Source: JACQBY01 sp041486115 (lineage in GTDB: Bacteria > Nitrospirota > Nitrospiria > JACQBW01). From it: a stretch of 10,246 nt of DNA. The stretch spans positions 1-10,246 of the forward strand of contig JBGPKT010000077.1 of NCBI GenBank assembly GCA_041486115.1, in the 5' to 3' direction. Below the pieces are notes generated by a model. The model was not told the DNA's origin. It saw only the letters and a list, made by a program, of their open reading frames with translations, and searched no databases. Positions 5,944-10,246 of the stretch are shown in pieces. Made by a program: the position numbers and the translations under genes. The stretch's first letter is position 1; each line of letters starts with the position of its first letter.

Positions 5944-6524
5944 AACCTGGTGTGCGAGCTCAGACTGAGGGGCTGGCAGGTCCGGTCAAAATTGGTAATT
6001 GCCTTCCCCTGTCTTTTATATAGGCCGCTTTCGATTTGGTGAACAAGGACATTACGAGACCAACCATTTTGAACCGTCTGGCGGATATACCATTGACGCT
6101 CAGCTGAGTCCTTTATTTTTTCAAGAAGAGTTATGTTGTGATACCAGGTAATTTGTGCAAGCGCCTCTTGCACAAATTGTTTATCGTGATATGCCTCGGA
6201 AAAAGCCCTCATGTATTTGAGATTTCGTGGAGAGAAGCCTTTCGAGTCAGGGAATGCAAAAGAGAGGTCATGGGCCAGACGATCTATGACTTTTGATCCC
6301 CACCCTTCTTTTTGTTGCCGGATCAGAATTTCCTTGCCAATATCCCAGTAGAGCAGGATTAACTCACGGTTGGCGGCAAGCCCTGCCCGTATCTGAGCAG
6401 AACGAATCCGTTCCTTAAGGTTTTCAAGCAGTTCCACATAACTCACCGGTACTTTTTTAAATTGTGCAAGAGGTTGTTGCACAATTCCGGATTTAACCTT
6501 TTTAGGCTTTTTCTTGTCTGCCAT
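5940..6524 (-). CDS. YhcG-like protein, DUF1016 N-terminal half (frameshifted gene)
   Basis: The 194-codon frame carries the helical DUF1016 N-terminal domain. Residues about 45-65 read AANRELILLYWDIGKEIL, followed by GWGSKVIDRLAHDLSFAFPDSKGFSPRNLKYMRAF, ITWYHNITLLEKIKD and WSRNVLVHQIESGLYKRQGKAITNFDRT. These are hallmark blocks of the family. After NFDRT the frame shifts and the last 12 residues (CQPLSLSSHTRF) are unrelated. The full protein is a predicted nuclease, often found near defence, restriction or mobile loci; its substrate is not known. The first 20 residues are lysine-rich. Start ATG 6524 has no strong ribosome binding site. The coding sequence contains two strong inverted repeats, listed separately. 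Confidence 0.85.
   Translation of the reverse strand: MADKKKPKKVKSGIVQQPLAQFKKVPVSYVELLENLKERIRSAQIRAGLAANRELILLYWDIGKEILIRQQKEGWGSKVIDRLAHDLSFAFPDSKGFSPRNLKYMRAFSEAYHDKQFVQEALAQITWYHNITLLEKIKDSAERQWYIRQTVQNGWSRNVLVHQIESGLYKRQGKAITNFDRTCQPLSLSSHTRF
6150..6178. repeat. Perfect 12-bp inverted repeat inside the nuclease gene
   Basis: AATTTGTGCAAG (6150-6161) and CTTGCACAAATT (6167-6178) pair perfectly around a five-base loop. On the coding strand it encodes QFVQEALAQI, a stretch typical of the family, so the protein is not disrupted. Confidence 0.6.
6460..6486. repeat. Perfect 10-bp inverted repeat, same core as 6150-6178
   Basis: AATTGTGCAA (6460-6469) and TTGCACAATT (6477-6486) pair perfectly around seven bases. 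The core TTGTGCAA/TTGCACAA is shared with the repeat 300 bases away. The encoded peptide here, IVQQPLAQF, resembles the peptide there (FVQEALAQI), so part of the likeness is at protein level. Confidence 0.6.
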
Positions 6525-6589
6525 AATTAATTTTTTGGTAATACAATTATAGTTTTATATGTTATTAAAGAATCGTTTAATTAGCAACA

Positions 6590-6627
6590 TCGTTATTAAA
6601 CTTTGGGCCGCTAAAGTTTAATAACGA
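6590..6627. repeat. Perfect 15-bp inverted repeat upstream of the nuclease gene
   Basis: TCGTTATTAAACTTT (6590-6604) and AAAGTTTAATAACGA (6613-6627) pair perfectly around GGGCCGCT. The half-site GTTATTAAA also occurs at 6561-6569, and CTATTAAACTATCG at 6634-6647, so at least four related half-sites cluster in 90 bases. It lies 66 bases upstream of the nuclease ATG and 38 bases beyond a TATAAT. This fits a regulator-binding array or a hairpin-forming element. No T run follows the stem, so it is not a simple terminator. Confidence 0.6.
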
Positions 6628-6783
6628 CCAGGCCTATTAAACTATCGCTTAAGAAAGATTGAACAAGCTACCCTCCTGCGAAATTCGGAGGGATTTGAGG
6701 GTCAAATTATCGTATTCCAGCCCCTATAATTTTGACAATCCTCCAGCCATATTATCAGATGATTAGTGGATGGCTCCGGTAGA

Positions 6784-6808
6784 AATGGAAAAGACTCGCT
6801 TTTCCATT
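6784..6808. repeat. Perfect 10-bp inverted repeat
   Basis: AATGGAAAAG (6784-6793) and CTTTTCCATT (6799-6808) with loop ACTCG. The unpaired continuation is not T-rich, so its role is unclear. Confidence 0.5.
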
Positions 6809-6897
6809 ACAACCTCCGGGTTTGTGTTTCCCTCTGCTTTCGCATTCACCCTTCCTTTGGAAAGGGAAATCCTGCACCCTGTTCGGATTGATCAGAT

Positions 6898-6957
6898 CCC
6901 GCCTTCTTGCGCTCACAAAGCTCTGGTGAGCTTAGAGAGCGTTAAACAGAAGGCGGG
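6898..6957. other. Three-tier hairpin element of 60 bases
   Basis: There are three nested stems. The outer stem is CCCGCCTTCT (6898-6907) with AGAAGGCGGG (6948-6957), 10 perfect pairs. The middle stem is CGCTC (6910-6914) with GAGCG (6937-6941). The inner stem is AAGCTC (6918-6923) with GAGCTT (6928-6933), closing on TGGT. Unpaired bases sit mainly on one side, including TTAAAC at 6942-6947. The architecture resembles folded single-strand recombination sites or a structured RNA. Consensus integron attC boxes are not present at the ends. Confidence 0.5.
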
Positions 6958-6998
6958 GAAAGATATGAAATCAATATAATAATCAATTTAGAACTGGA

Positions 6999-7027
6999 TT
7001 GACATGTGATAACATAGATGTTATCAT
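6999..7027 (+). promoter_or_regulatory. Sigma-70 promoter of the toxin-antitoxin operon
   Basis: TTGACA (6999-7004) is a perfect -35 box. TATCAT (7022-7027) matches the -10 consensus in five of six bases, and the spacer is exactly 17. Transcription would start at about 7033-7035, at the toxin's ATG, so the toxin mRNA may have no leader. Confidence 0.65.
7007..7026. promoter_or_regulatory. Palindromic operator overlapping the -10 box
   Basis: TGATAACAT and ATGTTATCA form a perfect 9+9 palindrome around AG. It covers the promoter spacer and most of the -10 box. A dimeric XRE antitoxin bound here would block RNA polymerase, the usual autoregulation of HigBA-type operons. Confidence 0.65.
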
Positions 7028-7032
7028 TAATC

Positions 7033-7422
7033 ATGGCTTGGGAAGTTTTCTACTATCAAACAGATCAGGGGGATAGCCCTATTGAAGACTTCTTAAATGC
7101 TCTTCCCCGTAAGGCCAAGGCCAAATGTCTGGCCTATATGGACTTAATGGAAGAAATGGGACTTAACCTGCCCCGTTCTGTCATTGCAAAAGTGCGGGGG
7201 GATATTTGGGAATTGCGTCCGGAATGGGCCGGAACCGAATATAGATTTTTTTACTTCGCCTTTGTGGGGCAACGTTTGGTTATTTTACATGCGTTGACCA
7301 AGAAAAGACAAAAGTTAATACAGAGGGATATCGAACTCGCGGAAGTCCGCATGGCCGACGTCCGAAGGAGGTTTAGCCGTGAAGGCACATCGCCAATACA
7401 TCGACGAACAAATAAAACGTGA
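7033..7422 (+). CDS. RelE/HigB-family toxin (type II)
   Basis: The 129-residue protein fits phage-derived Gp49-like/HigB toxins. It opens MAWEVFYYQTDQGDSPIEDFLNAL, then has a helical middle. The RelE-fold core follows: VRGDIWELRP (about 54-63), EYRFFYFAF (69-77) and ILHALTKKRQKL (84-95). Arg and Lys residues there are typical of ribosome-dependent mRNA interferases. ATG 7033 is chosen over ATG 7018 because 7018 lies within the operator and upstream of the predicted transcript start. No ribosome binding site precedes it. The last 15 residues, which overlap the antitoxin gene by 44 bases, extend beyond the usual end near ADVRRRF. Toxin-first order with the antitoxin behind is normal for HigBA. 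Confidence 0.87.
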   Translation: MAWEVFYYQTDQGDSPIEDFLNALPRKAKAKCLAYMDLMEEMGLNLPRSVIAKVRGDIWELRPEWAGTEYRFFYFAFVGQRLVILHALTKKRQKLIQRDIELAEVRMADVRRRFSREGTSPIHRRTNKT

Positions 7423-7678
7423 TCCTCGATTTGCCAAGGATCTGGAAGAGGCCAAGATTCAAGTTCGGATTGCCGTTATGATTGCCCGTTTGCGTGAAGA
7501 GAGAGGGTTGTCTCAACGGGACCTGGCTAAAATTGTGGGGATTAAACAGCCTCAGATCGCTCGCCTTGAGAAGGGAGATCACCTTCCCACCTTGGAGACC
7601 CTTCTGCGATTGGCTGATGCTCTATCGGCCCGCGTCATTATCGGCCCTAAACAACACCTCGAAATCCTCGCAGCTTAA
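7379..7678 (+). CDS. XRE-family antitoxin (HigA-like)
   Basis: The 99-residue protein has an N-terminal extension (about 1-35, helical, charged) and then a helix-turn-helix. In this, RLREERGLSQRDLAKIVGIKQPQIARLEKGDHLPTLETLLRLADAL (about 37-82) is a textbook XRE domain. It should neutralise the preceding toxin and bind the palindrome at 7007-7026. Start is GTG 7379, with AAGGAGG seven bases upstream inside the toxin gene. That site is far stronger than anything before the toxin start, consistent with antitoxin being made in excess. No ATG in frame is nearer. Confidence 0.88.
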   Translation: MKAHRQYIDEQIKRDPRFAKDLEEAKIQVRIAVMIARLREERGLSQRDLAKIVGIKQPQIARLEKGDHLPTLETLLRLADALSARVIIGPKQHLEILAA

Positions 7679-7768
7679 CGTTCCTCGATTTAGTATTTAT
7701 TCATCCAACCGTATTTCTTTGTGCTAATATAGCCATCTTTTGCTTAAACAGCACGCGCTTGAAGACGG

Positions 7769-7797
7769 GGGGGATTTATATTAAGATCTCCCTTTTT
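7769..7797 (+). terminator. Probable terminator of the toxin-antitoxin operon
   Basis: GGGGGAT (7769-7775) pairs with ATCTCCC (7786-7792), seven pairs with one G-U, around a 10-base loop, followed directly by TTTTT. It lies 91 bases after the antitoxin stop. It also lies at the end of the convergent minus-strand unit. Confidence 0.45.
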
Positions 7798-7991
7798 ACC
7801 GATAACCAGGTTAGAAACGATTTTTCTTTCACACCCAACGCAATGCCTTTTGCTGTTTTGTAAAACAAATCGTTTAACACAATTCCGATTAAAACATCTA
7901 AGTGGGCATTCTTCCTTCTGTTTTTTGTTAAACAAACCTGTTTAACAGCACTTTTCGTTGGTGAGACTGAGAACACAATACGCCAGCTCAT
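7776..7991 (-). CDS. Toxin-like remnant following a putative antitoxin
   Basis: The 71-codon frame begins MSWRIVFS, the typical opening of RelE/ParE-fold toxins. The rest (VSPTKSAVKQVCLTKN...) shows none of the later RelE motifs, and no other minus-strand frame recovers them. ATG 7991 overlaps the upstream stop as ATGA, the classic antitoxin-toxin coupling. Past the eighth codon the DNA has several palindromic runs (see 7927-7946), so a structured insert or rearrangement probably replaced the toxin body. If translated it is unlikely to be an active toxin. It could instead be a genuine small protein of unknown family. Confidence 0.4.
   Translation of the reverse strand: MSWRIVFSVSPTKSAVKQVCLTKNRRKNAHLDVLIGIVLNDLFYKTAKGIALGVKEKSFLTWLSVKREILI
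7854..7946. repeat. Palindrome cluster with GTTTAAC/GTTAAAC cores
   Basis: TGTTTT/AAAACA (7854-7859, 7862-7867) has a two-base centre, and GTTAAACA/TGTTTAAC (7927-7934, 7939-7946) is a perfect 8-bp repeat with a four-base spacer. A further GTTTAAC lies at 7872-7878. They fall inside the body of the toxin-like frame, after the point where its similarity to toxins ends. Confidence 0.45.
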
Positions 7992-8188
7992 AGGTCAACC
8001 GTTATTATTTTTTCTACTTTCCTAGAGGGTTTACCATAACGCCTTTCAATGTCTTTCTGTTCCTTTGCAGAGACAGAAGGAAGGAGTAAGGCTCTGAACT
8101 TCATTAATTCTTGGGACAGCACTTCACGTACACTCTCTTTAACAACCGTTTTTAACTCTTTTTTGGAAATCGCACTTGTCTTGGACAA
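7988..8188 (-). CDS. Small putative antitoxin
   Basis: The 66-residue charged protein is probably helical (KKELKTVVKESVREVLSQELMKFRALLL, about residues 9-36), then has VSAKEQKDIERRYGKPSRKVEK and ends VDL. This two-part form, a coiled N-terminal half and a basic C-terminal strand, is typical of small antitoxins preceding RelE-type toxins. I do not recognise a named family. The start is TTG 8188, with GGAGG about 11 bases upstream and a predicted promoter behind it. The stop overlaps the next ATG by four bases. If the toxin is dead, this gene is an orphan antitoxin. Confidence 0.55.
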   Translation of the reverse strand: MSKTSAISKKELKTVVKESVREVLSQELMKFRALLLPSVSAKEQKDIERRYGKPSRKVEKIITVDL

Positions 8189-8199
8189 ATTGAATTATC

Positions 8200-8223
8200 C
8201 TCCATTTAATGTTGTTAATTATA
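8200..8223 (-). promoter_or_regulatory. Predicted -10 box and ribosome binding site of the putative antitoxin
   Basis: On the minus strand a perfect TATAAT (8223-8218) is followed by GGAGG (8204-8200) and TTG at 8188. Transcription would start near 8211. No consensus -35 box is visible 16-18 bases upstream, so strength is doubtful. Confidence 0.35.
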
Positions 8224-8583
8224 TCCATTTAGCCCAATTATTTCTATTCGCAAAAATCTGGTCATTTACGAAAAGCTGCGTCACTTATTTTCTTTTGTTT
8301 AGATGGTCAAACGGTGTGAATTTTGTGGGAAAAAATTGAAAAAACGGAAATGGAAATAGAAAAGTTACCTTCCGAACGGAAATCTGAAAAAGGTTTTCCA
8401 AGATAAGCTCGGAAAGGGAAACACGGACTGGAAAACCGTTTCCAACTTATCAGCCGCTAAGCCAGAAAACCTTAAGTCCGCGAAAACGTCGAATGAGCCT
8501 GACATTAAATCACCATGTCTGCGTTGAAGAAAACTCTGATGAACTTCGGTTGGGAAAGAATTGCGTGAAGAGAGTTTTTAGGA
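8224..8583. other. Gene-free, purine-rich gap
   Basis: No supported gene. On the plus strand ATG 8303 opens an 18-codon frame with a CxxC pair (MVKRCEFCGKKLKKRKWK) that ends at TAG 8357. The same frame then stays open for another 55 codons to TGA 8525. This could be a small zinc-ribbon gene broken by a nonsense change, but there is no ribosome binding site and the lysine-rich translation may only reflect A-rich DNA. A perfect 9-bp inverted repeat pairs GGTTTTCCA (8392-8400) with TGGAAAACC (8429-8437). A shorter hairpin lies at 8429-8444. Confidence 0.4.
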
Positions 8584-8614
8584 AATAAAAAAGCACTGCT
8601 TTTTAAACAGTGCT
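8584..8614 (-). terminator. Intrinsic terminator
   Basis: On the minus strand AGCACTG (8614-8608) pairs perfectly with CAGTGCT (8598-8592) around a nine-base loop. The final T starts the tail TTTTTTATTT. Stem plus T run is a standard Rho-independent signal. No protein gene ends upstream of it, which is the reason for proposing the small RNA. Confidence 0.65.
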
Positions 8615-8696
8615 ATCGCACAGGGTGAGGCATCACTCTAGTCACTTACCGCTTATGTCACTACAAAAGGCACCCAAGGCCACTACTTAAACAATG
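8584..8696 (-). ncRNA. Candidate small RNA of about 110 nt
   Basis: A strong minus-strand promoter (8730-8703) and an intrinsic terminator (8614-8584) bracket 113 bases with no protein frame, the layout of an independent small RNA gene. The RNA can form GGGUG/CACCC (8672-8668 with 8625-8621) and a GUGA-UGCC-UCAC hairpin just before the end. GUGC-GAUA-GCAC (8620-8609) uses the same bases as the terminator's left arm, so two end structures compete, as in an attenuator. It does not match 6S, SRP, tmRNA, RNase P or tracrRNA consensus that I know. It may alternatively be a regulated leader of the unit at 8188, 396 bases downstream. Confidence 0.45.
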
Positions 8697-8702
8697 AGCA
8701 AA

Positions 8703-8730
8703 ATATTACAGAATCAAGGAAATGTGTCAA
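8703..8730 (-). promoter_or_regulatory. Strong sigma-70 promoter
   Basis: On the minus strand a perfect TTGACA (8730-8725) and TAATAT (8708-8703) are separated by 16 bases. Upstream is an A/T-rich run (8731-8760, with TTTTTTC and AAAAACTTT) resembling an UP element. Transcription would start near 8696. Confidence 0.55.
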
Positions 8731-8824
8731 GAAAAAAGTTTTTGTAGAATTCTCAAAGAAAGCGAAAAGAGGGGGTCAAAAAAAACAACCTATGATTTTG
8801 GGTATTAAGGCACGTGACTTGACT

Positions 8825-8844
8825 CTATATAAGGCTATATAAAG
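8825..8844 (+). repeat. Tandem 10-base duplication
   Basis: CTATATAAGG (8825-8834) is followed directly by CTATATAAAG (8835-8844), nine of ten bases identical. TTGACT at 8819 precedes it, but spacing to the TATA runs is too short for a standard promoter. Confidence 0.5.
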
Positions 8845-8865
8845 ATTGACATATTCTGATGAGAT

Positions 8866-8882
8866 GGCAATTTGAAATTGCC
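8866..8882. repeat. Perfect 8-bp palindrome with one-base centre
   Basis: GGCAATTT (8866-8873), G, AAATTGCC (8875-8882). Its right end merges with the first base pair of the minisatellite, so it may mark the boundary of that insertion. Confidence 0.5.
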
Positions 8883-8946
8883 CCCCCTTATGCTCCCCGT
8901 TGTACCCTGCCTTCTGCCTCCCCTTGTGCCCCCCTTTGTGCTCCAG
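8881..8946 (-). repeat. Degenerate 12-base minisatellite
   Basis: There are five consecutive 12-base units, starting at 8881, 8893, 8905, 8917 and 8929, plus half a unit. The consensus is close to CCCCCCCTTGTG on the plus strand. On the minus strand they read as four-residue repeats (EHKG, GHKG, RQKA, GYNG, EHKG). Short-period repeats translating as xHKG-type peptides are scattered in intergenic DNA of some environmental bacteria. Unit differences point to an old array. Confidence 0.65.
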
Positions 8947-9099
8947 TGAAATATTTTTATCGGGTGTTAATGGCATCGCCACTCACCGGCGAACAGATCG
9001 GCGGAACGGTTATTAGGCTTATCCCTTTGACTAAGATAATGAAGGTTTGATAAGTTGGCGGTGTTGCCAATGAATAGGCCCTCGACAAGTTGATGAAAA

Positions 9100-10185
9100 A
9101 TGGCAAAACAATTTCAATATCATGATTTTAAAGAAAACGACGCATGGCTGGTTTTCCGCGTCGATACCCAGGTCAAGAATGAGTCGGTTGATGTCTACCT
9201 CCTGATGGACCTGCCAAAAGGAATCATTCTGGTTCACGAAATTTCTATCGGAGAAGGCTTGTCACCAAGTCAGGCGGAAGAGTTCCTGAAAAAGGGAAAA
9301 AGCAAGAAAGGGAATTTCCCAAAACGGCTGATTTTGGCCAAAGGAGACCCTGCGGAGTCTGTTCTTCTGCAGGCGGCCAATGCGTTTGGAATGGCGCTTG
9401 ATACTGTTCCCGCTTCTCAACTGGAAGGGCTGACCGCTCCCTTAAAAAAAGATTTCGGGAAACATTTCTTTTCTCCCTCCTCAATTCCATACGCCGGCCT
9501 CCAAGACGACACCTCCGCGGAGGACCGGGAGTCCGCCAAAAAGATGATCCCGGACAGCTATGATCCCTGCTGGTGCGCCTCCGGAAAGAAATTCAAATTC
9601 TGCTGCAAGCCGATCTTCCGGGAGATTATCGGTGCGATGAAGGCCGCGGAAGAAGGGAGAACGGACGAAGCCCTGGAATGGATTGCCGGGGCCAAGAAAA
9701 TTGCAGGCGAGACTGCCGAAGTTCTCTGCCGGGAGGCGATTGTTTATAGTTATTTTGATCAGAAAAAGAGCGATGAGGTTCTGGCAAGAGCGCTTCAAGT
9801 CAATCCCAATCATCCCCGGGCGCTTTATATCCTGGGGATCCATCTTAAAGAAAAAGGAGATTTAAAAGGAGCGGCAACAGCTTATGAAACGGCGATTGCT
9901 CATTATCCCTCTACCGACCGATTCCATTTGAATGAAGCTTATAACAATCTTGGAAGTGTCCGATACGATATGAGAGATTATGCAAGGGCAAAGAGCGCCT
10001 GGGAACAGGCGCTGATATTACTTCCGTCAGACAGGATGGTAAGGCAAAATCTTATTGAATTCATCTACGAAAATCCGATCGTTCCCTTGCCAGTTCGAGA
10101 AGTGAGGAGACTGTCCAAAGTTTTGTGTAAACCAGCCGAGTTCATATTAGACCACATTCTCCGGAATGCGATCTTTGAAGATTAG
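9100..10185 (+). CDS. SEC-C motif and TPR protein
   Basis: The 361-residue protein has three parts. The N-terminal domain (about 1-125), with YLLMDLPKGIILVHEISIGEGLSPSQAEEFLKKG and RLILAKGDP, is a mixed alpha/beta region I cannot assign. A SEC-C zinc-binding motif follows at about 154-171, as DPCWCASGKKFKFCC with Cys157, Cys159, Cys168 and Cys169. The second residue of the usual PCPCGSGKK is altered (W for P, A for G), but all metal ligands are kept. The C-terminal part (about 175-320) has three to four TPR repeats, for example NPNHPRALYILGIHLKEKGDLKGAATAYETAIAHYP and EAYNNLGSVRYDMRDYARAKSAWEQALILLP. It is probably cytoplasmic and mediates protein contacts. Start ATG 9100 has a poor ribosome binding site. 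It appears monocistronic. Confidence 0.87.
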   Translation: MAKQFQYHDFKENDAWLVFRVDTQVKNESVDVYLLMDLPKGIILVHEISIGEGLSPSQAEEFLKKGKSKKGNFPKRLILAKGDPAESVLLQAANAFGMALDTVPASQLEGLTAPLKKDFGKHFFSPSSIPYAGLQDDTSAEDRESAKKMIPDSYDPCWCASGKKFKFCCKPIFREIIGAMKAAEEGRTDEALEWIAGAKKIAGETAEVLCREAIVYSYFDQKKSDEVLARALQVNPNHPRALYILGIHLKEKGDLKGAATAYETAIAHYPSTDRFHLNEAYNNLGSVRYDMRDYARAKSAWEQALILLPSDRMVRQNLIEFIYENPIVPLPVREVRRLSKVLCKPAEFILDHILRNAIFED

Positions 10186-10246
10186 TTTCAACTGCCCCAG
10201 CATGACCGCCCATCCACTTTTACCACGAAGAGCCCCCTTCAAGTCA

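Larger units (their letters stand above)
6525..6998. other. Structured gene-free gap upstream of two promoters
   Basis: This stretch is unusually rich in inverted repeats. Besides those listed separately, ATTTGA/TCAAAT with a three-base loop lies at 6693-6707 and CCCTCC pairs with GGAGGG at about 6671-6692. The 69-codon plus frame at 6770-6979 spans two perfect inverted repeats and lacks a ribosome binding site and any domain signature, so it is not called as a gene. The part nearest 6525 should hold the nuclease promoter: a TATAAT lies at 6551-6546 on the minus strand, but without a good -35 box. Confidence 0.5.
8731..9099. other. Gene-free gap with minisatellite, upstream of SEC-C gene
   Basis: No supported gene lies here. 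The interval contains a 10-base tandem pair, a short hairpin and a 12-base minisatellite, each listed separately. The 68-codon minus frame at 8982-8776 is an open reading through the minisatellite (EHKG/GHKG repeats) and is not called. For the SEC-C gene, GATAAT at 9034-9039 or TTGACT at 9027-9032 could be promoter parts, but no well-spaced pair is seen. Confidence 0.45.

Noticed and set aside
6770..6979. 69-codon plus frame before the toxin gene
   Set aside because: It covers two strong inverted-repeat elements, has no ribosome binding site and resembles no protein family.
7872..7946. Integron attC site based on GTTTAAC and GTTAAAC boxes
   Set aside because: The boxes match RYYYAAC/GTTRRRY loosely, but the sequence between them does not pair as attC L-boxes must, and there is no integrase.
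8584..8700. Known RNA families (6S, SRP, tmRNA, tracrRNA) for the candidate small RNA
   Set aside because: None of the consensus loops or sequence motifs I know for these families is visible.
8766..8790. GGGGGTCAAAAAAAAC as another GGGGTCA-type repeat
   Set aside because: Only seven bases are shared with the copies at 5216-5239, too few to support a relation.
8776..8982. 68-codon minus frame with EHKG repeats
   Set aside because: The repeats are a 12-base minisatellite read through in frame; the remaining residues show no coding character.

Overview
This window looks like an accessory stretch of a chromosome from an environmental Gram-negative bacterium. It has short genes in both orientations, long gaps without genes, and several small toxin-antitoxin style modules. 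A lipoprotein signal, a HAF-repeat exported protein ending in a VPEP motif, and a SEC-C/TPR protein fit a didermic, non-enteric bacterium such as a member of the Nitrospirota or a deltaproteobacterial-type lineage. The sequence alone does not fix the taxon.

Layout, left to right. Positions 1-3500 hold three unrelated genes separated by 340-590 base gaps: a VOC (glyoxalase-fold) protein (350-700, -), a secreted HAF-repeat protein whose PEP-CTERM-like tail stops just after the VPEP motif (1286-2176, -), and an AT-rich gene for a probable TPR-like lipoprotein (2521-3120, +). Next come a calcineurin-type metallophosphoesterase (3537-4286, -) and, divergent from it, a TumE-family toxin with an overlapping HVO_A0114-type winged-helix antitoxin (4541-5189, +). 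Positions 5449-6524 (-) carry a YhcG-like DUF1016/PDDEXK nuclease split in two by an apparent one-base deletion. A highly structured, gene-free 500-base stretch leads into a RelE/HigB-type toxin and XRE antitoxin operon (7033-7678, +). That operon has a textbook promoter with a 20-base palindromic operator, and the toxin mRNA may be leaderless. A third two-gene unit on the minus strand (8188-7776) looks like an antitoxin gene followed by a toxin gene that keeps only its first few codons.

The gap 8189-9099 has no convincing protein gene. It does contain a strong minus-strand promoter (8703-8730) and an intrinsic terminator (8584-8614) that together bracket a candidate small RNA of about 110 nt. 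It also holds a 12-base minisatellite at 8881-8946. The window ends with a complete SEC-C/TPR protein gene (9100-10185, +).

How it fits together: 4.5-8.2 kb reads as a toxin-antitoxin/nuclease island in different states of decay. Toxin-first operons with overlapping reading frames, palindromes at the promoters and stronger ribosome binding sites on the antitoxins all suit autoregulated type II modules. A short motif, TAAGTTCGCAT(AA), occurs in the same orientation at 91, 3465 and 5436 (with a variant at 122), always at the edge of a gene block. It could be a recombination or insertion site shared by these blocks. No RNA gene of a known family, CRISPR array, complete insertion sequence, transposase or integrase gene was found.
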